NCBI RefSeq assembly: GCF_002117485.1
Contig: NZ_CP021030.1
Location: 3,647,501 to 3,711,500, forward strand
DNA from: Rhizobium sp. NXC14
GTDB lineage: Bacteria > Pseudomonadota > Alphaproteobacteria > Rhizobiales > Rhizobiaceae
Length of the DNA stretch: 64,000 nucleotides
Direction of reading: 5' to 3'
Part shown: piece by piece, positions 9,415-18,588 of the stretch
Numbering within the stretch: the stretch's first letter is position 1
Layout of the letters: the number at the start of each line of letters is the position of its first letter
Position numbers and translations under genes: made by a program
Notes under the pieces: generated by a model
Databases searched by the model: none
Told to the model about the DNA's origin: nothing
The model's input: the letters and a program-made list of their open reading frames with translations, nothing else

Positions 9415-10851
9415 ATGGTATCTCTTCGTTTTGCCACACCGGCATTATTGTTATTACTGTCGGGCTGCGTTGTTGGCCCGGATCATGCTCCTCCTGAAAT
9501 GCCGCTGCCCGCCAAATTCGGAGAAGGCGGCACGAAAAGTGTAGGTGACGTTGCTACCGCAGCCTGGTGGACGGCCTTCAACGATCCCAAATTGAATGGT
9601 TATGTCCAGGCCGGGCTCGAGCAGAATCTAACGGTCCAGCAGGCAATCGAACGCATCAATGCGGCATCTGCAAACGTCACCACCGCCGGCGCAGGCGCCC
9701 TGCCGAACCTGAATGTCGGCGCTTCGCACACGGTCAGCGGTCAGAAGGGCGAGCTGCGCTCGCAGTTCGACACACGCAACACCAGTGCCGGCGAAGTCCA
9801 GCTGACCTGGCTGCTCGATCTCTTCGGCCTCTACAAGCGCAGCACCGAAAGTGCGCTCGCTTCGCTCGATTCCGCATACGCATCCGCCGACGTCGCCAAG
9901 CTGACTCTCGTGCAGGATCTTGTCTCCAGCTACATCGATGTTCGCTACTATCAGCAGCGCCTGGCGCTTTCGAGAGCCAACCTGAAGTCCCGCCAGGAAA
10001 CCTACGAGCTGACCAAGTTCCAGCTTGAAGCCGGCGCCGCTTCCCGTCTCGACGTCGTTCAGGCCGAAGGCCTCGTGCAGTCGACGCTCGCCGAAATTCC
10101 CGGCCTCGAAACCAACATCCGTATATCCGCCCATCACATCGCCACGCTGCTTGGCCTGCCGGCCTCGGCACTCGTCGACGAGCTGCTGAAGGGTCGCGGT
10201 CAGCCGGTCTTCCGTGGCGGCATCAACTCGGGGATCCCGGCGGACCTGATCCGCAACCGTCCCGACATTCGCGTCGCCGAGCGTGATCTCGCCGCCGCAA
10301 CGGCCAATATTGGTGTTGCCGAGGCGCAGCTCTATCCGAGCATTTCGCTCAGCGGCTCGATCTCGCCGTCCTACATCAACCAGCGCGGCATCCATGGAGA
10401 CCTGACCCCCTGGTCCTTCGGCCCGACCCTCAACCTGCCGATCTTCGATGGTGGCCGTCTGCGCGCCAACGTCAAGTCGGCGCAGTCCACTGCCGCGACC
10501 GCCTACCTCAACTGGAAGTCGACGGTGCTGACCGCGGTCGAACAGGTCGAGAACGCACTCGCCGCTGTCCGCCGTGACGCCCGCACGGTCGCAGCCCTAC
10601 AGGCTCAGGTAAAGACCACGCAGGAAACGCTCGAACTGTCGACCGCGTCCTACAAGGACGGCGCCTCCTCGCTGCTCGACGTTCTCGATGCACAGCGCCA
10701 GGTCTCGCTTGCCCAGGCAAGCCTTGCACAGGCCGTCCAGCAGATGGCCAAGGACTACGTCTCGCTGAACATTGCGGTCGGCGGCGGCTACGCGCCCGGC
10801 GGCAAGACCACAGCAGCGGTAACGCCGGTGCCGGCAAAGGCCAAGAGCTGA
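9415..10851 (+). CDS. outer-membrane efflux lipoprotein, NodT/OprM family (AmeC-like)
   Basis: A 478-residue TolC-like channel protein. The N-terminus has a lipoprotein signal ending LLLSGC, followed by the family hallmark VVGPDH. Two OEP repeats follow, each with long helical stretches; IRNRPDIRVAERDLAAA around residue 280 is the well-conserved RPDIR motif. It forms the outer-membrane duct of the RND pump encoded just before it. The ATG at 9415 is preceded by AGGATGAA. The 150-base gap after the permease has no obvious terminator, so co-transcription is likely. A strong terminator follows at 10882. Confidence 0.92.
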   Translation: MVSLRFATPALLLLLSGCVVGPDHAPPEMPLPAKFGEGGTKSVGDVATAAWWTAFNDPKLNGYVQAGLEQNLTVQQAIERINAASANVTTAGAGALPNLNVGASHTVSGQKGELRSQFDTRNTSAGEVQLTWLLDLFGLYKRSTESALASLDSAYASADVAKLTLVQDLVSSYIDVRYYQQRLALSRANLKSRQETYELTKFQLEAGAASRLDVVQAEGLVQSTLAEIPGLETNIRISAHHIATLLGLPASALVDELLKGRGQPVFRGGINSGIPADLIRNRPDIRVAERDLAAATANIGVAEAQLYPSISLSGSISPSYINQRGIHGDLTPWSFGPTLNLPIFDGGRLRANVKSAQSTAATAYLNWKSTVLTAVEQVENALAAVRRDARTVAALQAQVKTTQETLELSTASYKDGASSLLDVLDAQRQVSLAQASLAQAVQQMAKDYVSLNIAVGGGYAPGGKTTAAVTPVPAKAKS

Positions 10852-10881
10852 TCGGCATTTCGCCTTTCTGGAAATGCGAAA

Positions 10882-10908
10882 CCCCGCGATCACCTCGCGG
10901 GGTTTTTT
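10882..10908 (+). terminator. Rho-independent terminator of the efflux operon
   Basis: CCCCGCG (10882-10888) pairs perfectly with CGCGGGG (10896-10902) across a 7-base loop and is followed at once by six T residues. It sits 30 bases after the outer-membrane factor stop. Confidence 0.9.
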
Positions 10909-10985
10909 CATGCCCGACAATATCCCGGAATAATCGGGCACCAGACGAATTTGGATTGGACAAGCGGAGACGGCTGCTATAGCAC

Positions 10986-11003
10986 TGATTAAACGATTAA
11001 TCA
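10986..11003. promoter_or_regulatory. LacI-family operator candidate on the regulator's own start
   Basis: TGATTAAACGATTAATCA is an 18-base near-perfect palindrome centred on CG (only the two bases flanking the CG break symmetry), the classic form of LacI/GalR-family sites. It ends three bases before the first ATG of the LacI-type gene, so binding there should shut off this gene and the operon behind it. Confidence 0.65.
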
Positions 11004-11005
11004 GA

Positions 11006-12061
11006 ATGCATCAGATCATGGCTACATCGCGCTCCGGACCGAACCTCAGCAGGATAGCGACCTCGCTCGGCGTCTCTATTGCCACGGTCTCCAATGCGCT
11101 TTCCGGCAAAGGCCGGGTCTCCGGCCAACTGGTCGAACGGATCCGCGAACATGCCGCCGAACTGGGTTATGTCCCGAGCCAGGCCGGCCGCGCGCTCAGA
11201 ACCGGCCGCAGCGGCGTTCTCGGCCTGGTGTTGCCGGACATCGCCAATCCTCTGTTCCCGAAGATCGCACAGGCGATCGAATTTGCCGCCTCCACCGCTG
11301 GTTACGGTGTTCTAATCGCCGACTCCCGCGGCGATGCTGCCACTCAGACCGAGGCGATCAATCGTCTCGTCGAACGCGGCGTCGACGGCATGGTCATTAT
11401 TCCCCGCCGCGCCACCCGCATTTTGTCCGCCGCCTGCCCAGTCGCTCTCATCGATACCCCCTCGACGCCAGGCAACACCGTTTCCGCCGACCATTGGCAG
11501 GGCGGCCGCGAAATCGCTCTCCATCTCGCGGCCCTCGGCCACCAACGCATCCTCATCATCGGCAACAACCAGGAGTCCAGCGTTCAGAACGATCGCGCCA
11601 ATGGGATTCGCGCCGGAATGCACGCGGGCATGCATACCGAAACGCTGTGGATCGGGAAGGTAGAGCAGGATGGCGGCAGCGGCTGTCCGCTCGGCCTTGC
11701 CGAAAAGGTGCGGGAGGGTTTTACCGCTTTCGCGGCTCTCTCCGATCTGCAGGCATTACGCGCGCTGACCGAGCTGCAGCAAGCCGGCATCAGCGTTCCC
11801 GGCGATGTGAGCGTCACCGGCTTCGACGACCTCATCTGGTCGCCTGTCGTCACACCGTCGCTGACGACGGTCAGAATGGACATGGATAGAATTGCGGGGA
11901 TTGCCGTGTCGGCGCTGGCCGATACCATCAGAAAAAGCCGCACCCGGGAAGGCGTTCTCGTTATCGCGGAAATCGAACGCGTCGCAATGCAGCTGATTGT
12001 CCGCCAATCATCCGGGCCTGCGAGCCCGGCACCAAAAACCTCAGAGATGGAGAACATGTAA
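11006..12061 (+). CDS. LacI/GalR-family transcriptional regulator of the purine-nucleoside operon
   Basis: A 351-residue protein. The N-terminal helix-turn-helix and hinge are clear: LSRIATSLGVSIATVSNALS, then VRERIREHAAELGY-type sequence and the hinge ending in ALRTGRSG. The periplasmic-binding-protein-like effector domain follows, with GLVLPDIANPLFPKIAQAI and, near the C-terminus, DVSVTGFDDLIWS. Two starts are possible, ATG at 11006 and ATG at 11018; neither has a strong Shine-Dalgarno. The gene ends just before the ABC transporter SBP gene (one base apart), so it is probably the first gene of the operon and autoregulated. The natural ligand is plausibly a nucleoside or its breakdown product, inferred from the neighbours. 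Confidence 0.88.
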   Translation: MHQIMATSRSGPNLSRIATSLGVSIATVSNALSGKGRVSGQLVERIREHAAELGYVPSQAGRALRTGRSGVLGLVLPDIANPLFPKIAQAIEFAASTAGYGVLIADSRGDAATQTEAINRLVERGVDGMVIIPRRATRILSAACPVALIDTPSTPGNTVSADHWQGGREIALHLAALGHQRILIIGNNQESSVQNDRANGIRAGMHAGMHTETLWIGKVEQDGGSGCPLGLAEKVREGFTAFAALSDLQALRALTELQQAGISVPGDVSVTGFDDLIWSPVVTPSLTTVRMDMDRIAGIAVSALADTIRKSRTREGVLVIAEIERVAMQLIVRQSSGPASPAPKTSEMENM

Positions 12062-12062
12062 G

Positions 12063-13085
12063 ATGAAAAAAGCTCTCATGGCGTCGGCGGCACTCGCCGC
12101 ACTTTGGCCGTTTGCCGCCTCCGCAGCCGAACGGACACTGACCATTTCCGTCTATGCCTTCGCGCAGGACGACTTCAAGACGCTGGTCTATGATCCGTTC
12201 GAAGCCCAATGCGGCTGCAAGCTGGTGGTCGAGACCGGCAACAGCGTCGAGCGGCTGGCAAAAATGGAGGCGAACAAGGCCAACCCCGTGGTCGATCTCG
12301 CCGCCGTTTCGATGGCCGATGCGCTTGCCGCATCACGCGCCGGACTGATCGACAAGATCGATACCGCGAAGCTTGCCAATTTCGCCAAGCTCTACGACGT
12401 CGCCAAGGACCCCAACGGCAACGGCATGAGCGTTGGCTACACTTTCTATGCCACGTCGATCGCTTATCGTTCCGACAAGATGAAGATCGAGTCCTGGGCC
12501 GATCTCCTGAAGCCGGAATATGTTGGCCATGTCGCCTTCCCGAACGTCACCACCAATCAGGGCCCGCCGGCGCTCTACATGCTGGGCCTGGCGCTCGGCA
12601 AGGATACGCCCGATCTGCAAGGCCCGATCGCAGCGCTGGGCGACAAGAAGGACGACATCGTCACCTTCTACGAAAAATCCTCGCAGCTCGTGCAACTGAT
12701 GCAGCAGGAGGAAATCTGGGCAGCCCCCATCGGCCGTTTCTCCTGGGCCGGCTTCACCAAGCTCGGCCTCCCCATTGCCTGGGCAACGCCGAAAGAGGGA
12801 CAGACCGGCGGCATGAATGTTCTCGTGCTGACCAAAGGTTCGAAAAACCAGGATCTCGCCATGCAGTTCATGGATTTCTGGCTCTCGACCGAGACCCAAA
12901 CCAAGCTCGCCGAAAAGCTGATCGACAGCCCAGCGAATAGCGAGGTCAAGCTTTCGGACGCTGCCGCTGGCAACCTCACCTATGGCGAGGAAACGGCCAA
13001 GAGCCTCAAACTGATCCCTTCTGCCGTCACCCTCGACAACCGAGCCGCTTGGCTGAAGACCTGGAACGAGAAGGTCGGCCAGTAG
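12063..13085 (+). CDS. ABC transporter substrate-binding protein, PotD/family 1 type (predicted purine nucleoside)
   Basis: A 340-residue secreted protein. The signal peptide MKKALMASAALAALWPFAASA is followed by the mature start AERTLTISVYAF. The fold matches iron/spermidine/thiamine-type binding proteins: PEYVGHVAFPNVTTNQGP in the middle and GGMNVLVLTKGSKNQDLAMQ near residue 255. A CGC motif (about residues 49-51) is unusual in the group. Annotation by homology alone would say polyamine transport, but the operon ends in nucleoside hydrolase and adenine deaminase, so a nucleoside or nucleobase is a better guess. The ATG is one base after the regulator's stop. Confidence 0.85.
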   Translation: MKKALMASAALAALWPFAASAAERTLTISVYAFAQDDFKTLVYDPFEAQCGCKLVVETGNSVERLAKMEANKANPVVDLAAVSMADALAASRAGLIDKIDTAKLANFAKLYDVAKDPNGNGMSVGYTFYATSIAYRSDKMKIESWADLLKPEYVGHVAFPNVTTNQGPPALYMLGLALGKDTPDLQGPIAALGDKKDDIVTFYEKSSQLVQLMQQEEIWAAPIGRFSWAGFTKLGLPIAWATPKEGQTGGMNVLVLTKGSKNQDLAMQFMDFWLSTETQTKLAEKLIDSPANSEVKLSDAAAGNLTYGEETAKSLKLIPSAVTLDNRAAWLKTWNEKVGQ

Positions 13086-13147
13086 AGCCCGCATGAACTC
13101 GCCCCGGCCGCTCGCCGGGGCCATCTCCTCTCCTGGAAAGGCGTTTC

Positions 13148-13975
13148 ATGTTCCAGAACCGCGCGGAAGCCCTGGCGCTTGCCCTGCCGGCAGCCGTCTT
13201 CGCGACGGTGGTATTCCTGCTGCCCGTCGCAATCCTGCTGTCGGAGGGTTTTCGCGCCGGCGATGCCTGGACGATATCGGCCTACACAGGCTTCTTTTCC
13301 GAAACGCTGAACCGCACCGTTTTCCTGCGCTCCTTCCGGCTCGCCATCGAGGTCACCGCCGTCTCGGCCGTCATAGGCTACGCCGCAGCCTTTGCAATCG
13401 TCAACCTGCCGGCGAACGGCAAAGGCCGCATGATCGGCTTAGTCACCCTGCCGCTGATGATCTCGCCGGTGGCGCGCACCTATGCCTGGATCGTCATTCT
13501 CGGCCGCACTGGCATCGTCAACAAGGCGATCACGGGCCTCGGTTTCAGTGACGACCCGCTGCGCCTGCTCTTCACCGAAACCGCCGTCTTCATCGGCCTC
13601 CTGCAGCTCTTCCTGCCGCTGATGATCCTGTCGTTGATCAGTGCGCTGGAAAACATGCCGAGGGATGCGATCCCGGCCGCCCGCGTGCTCGGCGCCAACT
13701 GGTTCCAGGTCTTTTGGAAAGTCGTCCTGCCGCTCACGCGCGAGGGCCTCGTCATCGGCGGCACGCTTGTCTTTACCGGCTCGCTCACCGCTTACATCAC
13801 TCCCGCCATCCTCGGCGGCTCCAAGGTGCTGATGCTCGAAACGCTGATGTATCAGCAGGTGTCCGTCGCCAATGATTTCGTCTCGGCAAGCGTCATCGCC
13901 TTCATTCTGATCGTCATGAGCTTTGCCGCCAATATCCTGCTTAAACGCCTTGCGACATCGAGGAGCCGCAGATGA
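13148..13975 (+). CDS. ABC transporter permease (PotB-like)
   Basis: A 275-residue inner-membrane protein with about six helices. The cytoplasmic EAA loop that docks the ATPase is seen as DAIPAARVLGANWFQVFWKVVLPL (split here from positions about 178-201; key residues A-A-R-x-L-G and the final L-P-L). It follows the substrate-binding protein gene by 62 bases and overlaps the next permease gene by four bases (ATGA). Helix pattern and length match the spermidine/putrescine and 2-aminoethylphosphonate permease family. Confidence 0.88.
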   Translation: MFQNRAEALALALPAAVFATVVFLLPVAILLSEGFRAGDAWTISAYTGFFSETLNRTVFLRSFRLAIEVTAVSAVIGYAAAFAIVNLPANGKGRMIGLVTLPLMISPVARTYAWIVILGRTGIVNKAITGLGFSDDPLRLLFTETAVFIGLLQLFLPLMILSLISALENMPRDAIPAARVLGANWFQVFWKVVLPLTREGLVIGGTLVFTGSLTAYITPAILGGSKVLMLETLMYQQVSVANDFVSASVIAFILIVMSFAANILLKRLATSRSRR

Positions 13976-14751
13976 GCATCCGTCTCTTTTCGCCTGTCGT
14001 CCTCTTCCTGCTCCTCGTCTTCCTGATCGGCCCGTTCCTGATCATCATCGCCGCCTCGCTCTCGGCTGGCGACACGCTGGCCTTCCCGCCGCAGGGCCTC
14101 TCGCTGCGCTGGGTGATGAAGGTCTTCACTATTGAAAGCTTTCGCGACAGCTTCGCCATGTCGATGTTCCTTGCCGTTTTCGGAACACTGGCAGCCCTCA
14201 TCCTCGGCATCCCGGCCGCTTATGCCCTGTCGCGTTACCCGCTGCCCGCAGCAGAGACCGTCCGCACCATCGTCTCGCTGCCGATCATCGTCCCCGGCAT
14301 AATCGTCGGCCTGGCATTGCTGCGTTATCTCGTCGTGCCCTTCGGCTTCAACATCACGCTTGCGCTCTTCTTTGCCCATGCGGCCCTCGTACTGCCCTAT
14401 GCCGTGCGCGTCGTGTCGGCAAGCCTCGATAATCTGCGCTCGGATATCGAGGAGGCCGCCGTCCTGCTCGGCTCCTCCAGGCTCGGTGCCTTTTTCCGCG
14501 TGGTCATGCCGAATATCCGCGGCGGCATCCTGGCCGCCTTTATCCTCGGCTTCGTCACCAGTTTCAATCAGGTGCCGGTCTCGCTCTTCCTTTCCGGCCC
14601 GGGTGTCCGAACCCTGCCGATCGATATGCTGGGCTATATGGAAACCACCTACGATCCTTCCATCGCGGCGCTCTCCGCCCTTCTCGCTTTCCTCTCGATC
14701 GGCATCGTCTTCCTCGCCGAACGCTTCCTGGGATTCTCGCGTTATGTTTGA
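13972..14751 (+). CDS. ABC transporter permease (PotC-like)
   Basis: A 259-residue partner permease with about six helices. The EAA motif reads EEAAVLLGSSRLGAFFRVVM around residues 160-180. The start overlaps the preceding permease stop by four bases, and the stop overlaps the ATPase start by eight bases, so the three proteins are likely made in fixed ratio. It forms the membrane channel with the preceding subunit. Confidence 0.9.
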   Translation: MSIRLFSPVVLFLLLVFLIGPFLIIIAASLSAGDTLAFPPQGLSLRWVMKVFTIESFRDSFAMSMFLAVFGTLAALILGIPAAYALSRYPLPAAETVRTIVSLPIIVPGIIVGLALLRYLVVPFGFNITLALFFAHAALVLPYAVRVVSASLDNLRSDIEEAAVLLGSSRLGAFFRVVMPNIRGGILAAFILGFVTSFNQVPVSLFLSGPGVRTLPIDMLGYMETTYDPSIAALSALLAFLSIGIVFLAERFLGFSRYV

Positions 14752-15769
14752 TGCCTATCTCCAACTCGACAAGCTGACGCTTCGCTATGGTGACACGGTC
14801 GCCGTGAGGGATCTCGACCTTGCGATCGCCAAGGGCGAGCTCGTCGCCCTTCTCGGCCCCTCCGGCTGTGGCAAAACGACAACGATGCGCGCCATTGCCG
14901 GCCTGCTGAAGCCCGCATCCGGTCGCATCGGCCTCGACGGCGCCGATATAACCGGCGTCTCCGCCAACAAGCGCGCCGTCGGCCTCGTCTTCCAGTCATA
15001 CGCGCTGTTCCCGCATCTGACGGTCTACGAGAACGTCGCCTTCGGCCTGCGCCTCAAAGGCGTTTCGGGCGCGGATCTCGATGCCCGCGTCGGCGCCGGC
15101 CTGAAATCCGTCGGCCTCACCACTTTCGCCGGCCGCAAGCCCGCCGAACTCTCCGGCGGCCAGCAGCAGCGTGTCGCACTGGCGCGATCCATGGTGATGG
15201 AGCCGAAGGTCCTGCTGCTTGACGAACCGCTCTCTAACCTCGACGCCCGCCTTCGTCTCGAAATGCGCGCTGAATTGCAGCGCGTGCAGAAGGAGACCGG
15301 CGTCACCATGATCTTCGTCACTCACGACCAGGTCGAGGCCTTGGCGCTCGCCGACCGCATCGTCGTCATGCTGGACGGCGGCATCGAACAGATCGGCACG
15401 CCGGAGGAGATCTATAACAATCCCGCCTCCGCCTTCGTCGCCGATTTCGTGGGCTTCGAAAATGTCTTCGCTCTGAAAGACGGAAAGCTTGTGACGCCGC
15501 ACGGCCCCGCAGCACTCTCTGATCCGCCGCCCCAAGCTGCGGCCGGCCTGGCTTGGCGCCCGCGTACGGTGACCCTCGGCTCCGGTCCGTTCCAAGGCAA
15601 AGTGCACGGCACGTCTTTCGCCGGCAACACACGCGAATACCTCCTCCATACGCCGCTTGGGCCTATCAAGGCTGAAATCGACGCGAGCCTGCCGCCACAC
15701 GAGATCGGCAGTGCGCTCGCCTTCGATCTGCCGGTCGCCGGCGCGGCCAACCTCAAGCGCTTCGGGTGA
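14744..15769 (+). CDS. ABC transporter ATP-binding protein (PotA-like)
   Basis: The 341-residue product has Walker A GPSGCGKTT (about residues 38-46), signature ELSGGQQQRVALARSMVMEP, Walker B LLLDEPLSNLD and the switch His in FVTHDQ. A C-terminal extension of about 100 residues corresponds to the TOBE regulatory domain of the MalK/PotA subgroup. The ATG at 14744 lies inside the 3' end of the permease gene; the same frame is open much farther upstream, but only this start gives a normal PotA N-terminus (LQLDKLTLRYGD). Confidence 0.92.
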   Translation: MFDAYLQLDKLTLRYGDTVAVRDLDLAIAKGELVALLGPSGCGKTTTMRAIAGLLKPASGRIGLDGADITGVSANKRAVGLVFQSYALFPHLTVYENVAFGLRLKGVSGADLDARVGAGLKSVGLTTFAGRKPAELSGGQQQRVALARSMVMEPKVLLLDEPLSNLDARLRLEMRAELQRVQKETGVTMIFVTHDQVEALALADRIVVMLDGGIEQIGTPEEIYNNPASAFVADFVGFENVFALKDGKLVTPHGPAALSDPPPQAAAGLAWRPRTVTLGSGPFQGKVHGTSFAGNTREYLLHTPLGPIKAEIDASLPPHEIGSALAFDLPVAGAANLKRFG

Positions 15770-15773
15770 CATC

Positions 15774-16694
15774 ATGGGTGTGTGGATCGATACCGACATG
15801 GGCTTCGACGACATCGCCGCCATTCTGGTGGTGGCACTGTCGAAATATCAAATCGACGGCGTCTCGCTGGTCTTCGGCAATACGCCGCTGCCGCAGGTGC
15901 GGGCGAATGCCGCAGGCGCCGCCAGCGCCTTCGGCTGGACGTTCCCCGTCCATACCGGGCGTGCTGCACCCGTTCTCGGCAAACTCGAAACCGCCCAGGC
16001 GATCCTCGGCGAAACCGGAATTCCGACATCCGGCAAGAGCCTACCGAAAGCCGCCGCCCTTGCCGAGAGCGACGCCTTCTCCGCGCTCTGCCGCTGGCTC
16101 GAGGGCAACGGACCACACCGCATCCTGGCTCTCGGTCCCCTGACCAATATCGCCGCCGTGGCGCTCGCACGCCCCGATCTTGCCGCATGTATCACCGAAC
16201 TCGTCTGGATGGGCGGCGGCGTCACATCGGGCAACCATACGGCCTCCGCCGAGTTCAATGCGCTCGCCGATCCCGAGGCGCTGGCGATCGTTATCGCCCA
16301 TGGCCTGCCGCTGCGCATGGTCGATCTCGACCTCTGCCGCAAAGTGCTGGCAAGGCCGGAGGATGTCGAGCCGGTGCTCAGTGCCGGCGGCGCTAATGCC
16401 GAACTGATCGGCGACATGTTCGCCGGCTATATAAGCATCGGCACCAGCCGCGGCCGTCCCGGCATGGCAATTTACGATGCCTCCGCCGCCGTGGGCTTCG
16501 TCGCCCCCGATATCGTCAGCTTCCGCCCCGCGCGCATCGACGTCGAACTGCAGGGCGCCCTCACCCGTGGCCGCACCGTCGTCGAGACCCGCGCCACGCA
16601 TGCGACCTTCAACGCCCAATTCGCCGCCGATATCGACGTTGAGAAGGCGCTTAACATCATTCTCGCCGCCCTGATCAATGAGGCCCGCAGATGA
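15774..16694 (+). CDS. inosine/uridine-preferring nucleoside hydrolase family protein
   Basis: A 306-residue enzyme. WIDTDMGFDDIAAI at the N-terminus is the DxDxxxDD calcium site of nucleoside hydrolases (family motif DTDPGxDD; here Pro is Met). Further family features are GPLTNIAAVALARPDL, ELVWMGGG and AEFNALADPEA. The enzyme splits the N-glycosidic bond of ribonucleosides to base and ribose. The ATG is four bases after the ATPase stop, and the TGA overlaps the adenine deaminase ATG (ATGA). No signal peptide, so it acts in the cytosol on what the transporter brings in. Confidence 0.9.
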   Translation: MGVWIDTDMGFDDIAAILVVALSKYQIDGVSLVFGNTPLPQVRANAAGAASAFGWTFPVHTGRAAPVLGKLETAQAILGETGIPTSGKSLPKAAALAESDAFSALCRWLEGNGPHRILALGPLTNIAAVALARPDLAACITELVWMGGGVTSGNHTASAEFNALADPEALAIVIAHGLPLRMVDLDLCRKVLARPEDVEPVLSAGGANAELIGDMFAGYISIGTSRGRPGMAIYDASAAVGFVAPDIVSFRPARIDVELQGALTRGRTVVETRATHATFNAQFAADIDVEKALNIILAALINEARR

Positions 16695-18478
16695 ACGCCA
16701 TTGCTCGTCAGGAACCTTTCGATCTCAACGATCCAGCCTTGCGCGCCCGCGCCGTTGCCGCCGCCCGCGGCGACGCCCCGTTCGATATGCTGATCACCGG
16801 CGGTCGCCTGCTCGATACGGTGACGGGCCTGATCCGGGAGGCTGATATCGGCCTCGTCGGCGCGCTCATCGCCAGCGTCCATGCCCGGGCGAGCCGCATG
16901 GACGCGGTCGAAATCATCGATGCGACTGGCGGCATGCTGACGCCGGGCCTGATCGATACGCACATGCACGTCGAAAGCTCGATGGTGACACCCGCCGAAT
17001 ATGCAAGCGCCGTGCTACCGCGCGGTGTCACCACGGTCGTGTGGGATCCGCATGAATTCGGCAACGTCCACGGCCTCGACGGCGTGCGGTGGGCGATCGA
17101 GGCGGCACGTGCTCTGCCGCTGCGCATGATCCTGCTCGCCCCCTCCTGCGTGCCGTCTGCGCCGGGCCTGGAACTCGCCGGCGCCGATTTCGATGCCGCC
17201 GTCGTCGCCGAGATGCTGCGTTCTCCTGCTGTCAGCGGCGTTGCCGAAGTCATGAACATGCGCGGCGTCATCGACGGCGATCCGCGCATGAGCGCCATCG
17301 TCAACTCAGGCCTTGCCTCCGGCAAGCTCGTCTGTGGCCATGCCCGCGGCCTCACCGGCGCGGACCTCAACGCCTTCATGGCAGCGGGCGTCACGTCGGA
17401 CCACGAACTCACCTCCGGCGCCGATCTTAGCGCCAAACTTTCCGCCGGTCTGACGATCGAACTGCGTGGCTCTCACGACCATCTCTTGCAGGAATTCGTC
17501 GAGGTGCTGAACGGCCTCGGCCATCTGCCGCCAACCATTACGCTCTGCACCGACGACGTCTTTCCCGATGAACTCTACCAAAGCGGCGGCCTCGATGATG
17601 TCGCCCGCCGCCTGGTGCGCTATGGCATGAAACCGGAATGGGCACTGCGCGCCGCGACCTTCAACGCCGCTGAGCGGCTGAAGCGTTCCGATCTCGGCCT
17701 TGTCGCCTCCGGCCGCCGCGCCGACCTCGTTCTCTTCGAGGATCTCACGGAATTCCGAGCACGCCTCGTCATATCAGATGGCCGCGTCGTCGCCCGCAAC
17801 GGCAGCATGGAGGCGACCGTTCAGCCGCTCGATACGGCGCCGCTGATCAAGTCGGTGAAGCTGCCGCTGCTGACCGACGACGATTTCCGCATCCCCGCGA
17901 AAGGCGAGCGCGTCCGCGTCGCCACCATCGACCGCCCACGCTTCACTCAATGGGGAGAGGCGGAAACGTATATCCGGGACGGCTTCGTCGTGCCACCTGT
18001 CGGCAGCGCCATGATCGCCGTCGCCCATCGCCACGGAAAGGCCGGTGGCACCCCGCGCAACGGTTTCCTCAGCGGCTGGGGCGAATGGCGCGGCGCCTTT
18101 TGCACCACCGTCTCGCATGATAGCCACAACCTCACCGTCTTCGGCGGCAATGCAGCCGACATGGCGCTCGCTGCCAACGCTGTCATAACAGCCGGCGGCG
18201 GCATGGCGGTCGCCAAGGACGGCCAAATCGAAGCGATCCTGCCGCTGCCGCTCTCCGGCCTCGTCACCGACGCCTCACTGAAGGACACCGCCTCAGCCTT
18301 TGCAGACATCCGTAAGGCCATGGGCAAGATCGTCGATTGGAAGCCACCTTACCGCGTCTTCAAGGCCTGCTTCGGCGCGACACTCGCCTGCAATGCCGGC
18401 CCGCATCAAACGGACCGGGGGATTGCGGATGTGGTGACGGGGAAAGTGCTGGAAGATCCGGTGCTGGAAATTATCTAG
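16691..18478 (+). CDS. ade: adenine deaminase
   Basis: A 595-residue amidohydrolase of the bacterial Ade type, converting adenine to hypoxanthine and ammonia. The metal-binding HMH is in GLIDTHMHVESS (about residues 95-106); GVTTVVWDPHEFGNV follows, and VCGHARGLTGADLNAFMAAG and SDHELTSG carry later metal and substrate ligands. The C-terminal third (about 400-595) is the second Ade domain. It is the last gene of the operon, coupled to the nucleoside hydrolase by a four-base overlap. Together they turn adenosine into ribose and hypoxanthine. Confidence 0.93.
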   Translation: MNAIARQEPFDLNDPALRARAVAAARGDAPFDMLITGGRLLDTVTGLIREADIGLVGALIASVHARASRMDAVEIIDATGGMLTPGLIDTHMHVESSMVTPAEYASAVLPRGVTTVVWDPHEFGNVHGLDGVRWAIEAARALPLRMILLAPSCVPSAPGLELAGADFDAAVVAEMLRSPAVSGVAEVMNMRGVIDGDPRMSAIVNSGLASGKLVCGHARGLTGADLNAFMAAGVTSDHELTSGADLSAKLSAGLTIELRGSHDHLLQEFVEVLNGLGHLPPTITLCTDDVFPDELYQSGGLDDVARRLVRYGMKPEWALRAATFNAAERLKRSDLGLVASGRRADLVLFEDLTEFRARLVISDGRVVARNGSMEATVQPLDTAPLIKSVKLPLLTDDDFRIPAKGERVRVATIDRPRFTQWGEAETYIRDGFVVPPVGSAMIAVAHRHGKAGGTPRNGFLSGWGEWRGAFCTTVSHDSHNLTVFGGNAADMALAANAVITAGGGMAVAKDGQIEAILPLPLSGLVTDASLKDTASAFADIRKAMGKIVDWKPPYRVFKACFGATLACNAGPHQTDRGIADVVTGKVLEDPVLEII

Positions 18479-18588
18479 GCAGGGACGCACGGATCAAAAG
18501 CGAGCGGGAGTGCCGTGCAATCCGCCTACGGGCGCCTGCCGCCGTGACCAACAAAACTCATTGCCCATTCCGAAATGGACGTTTGGAA

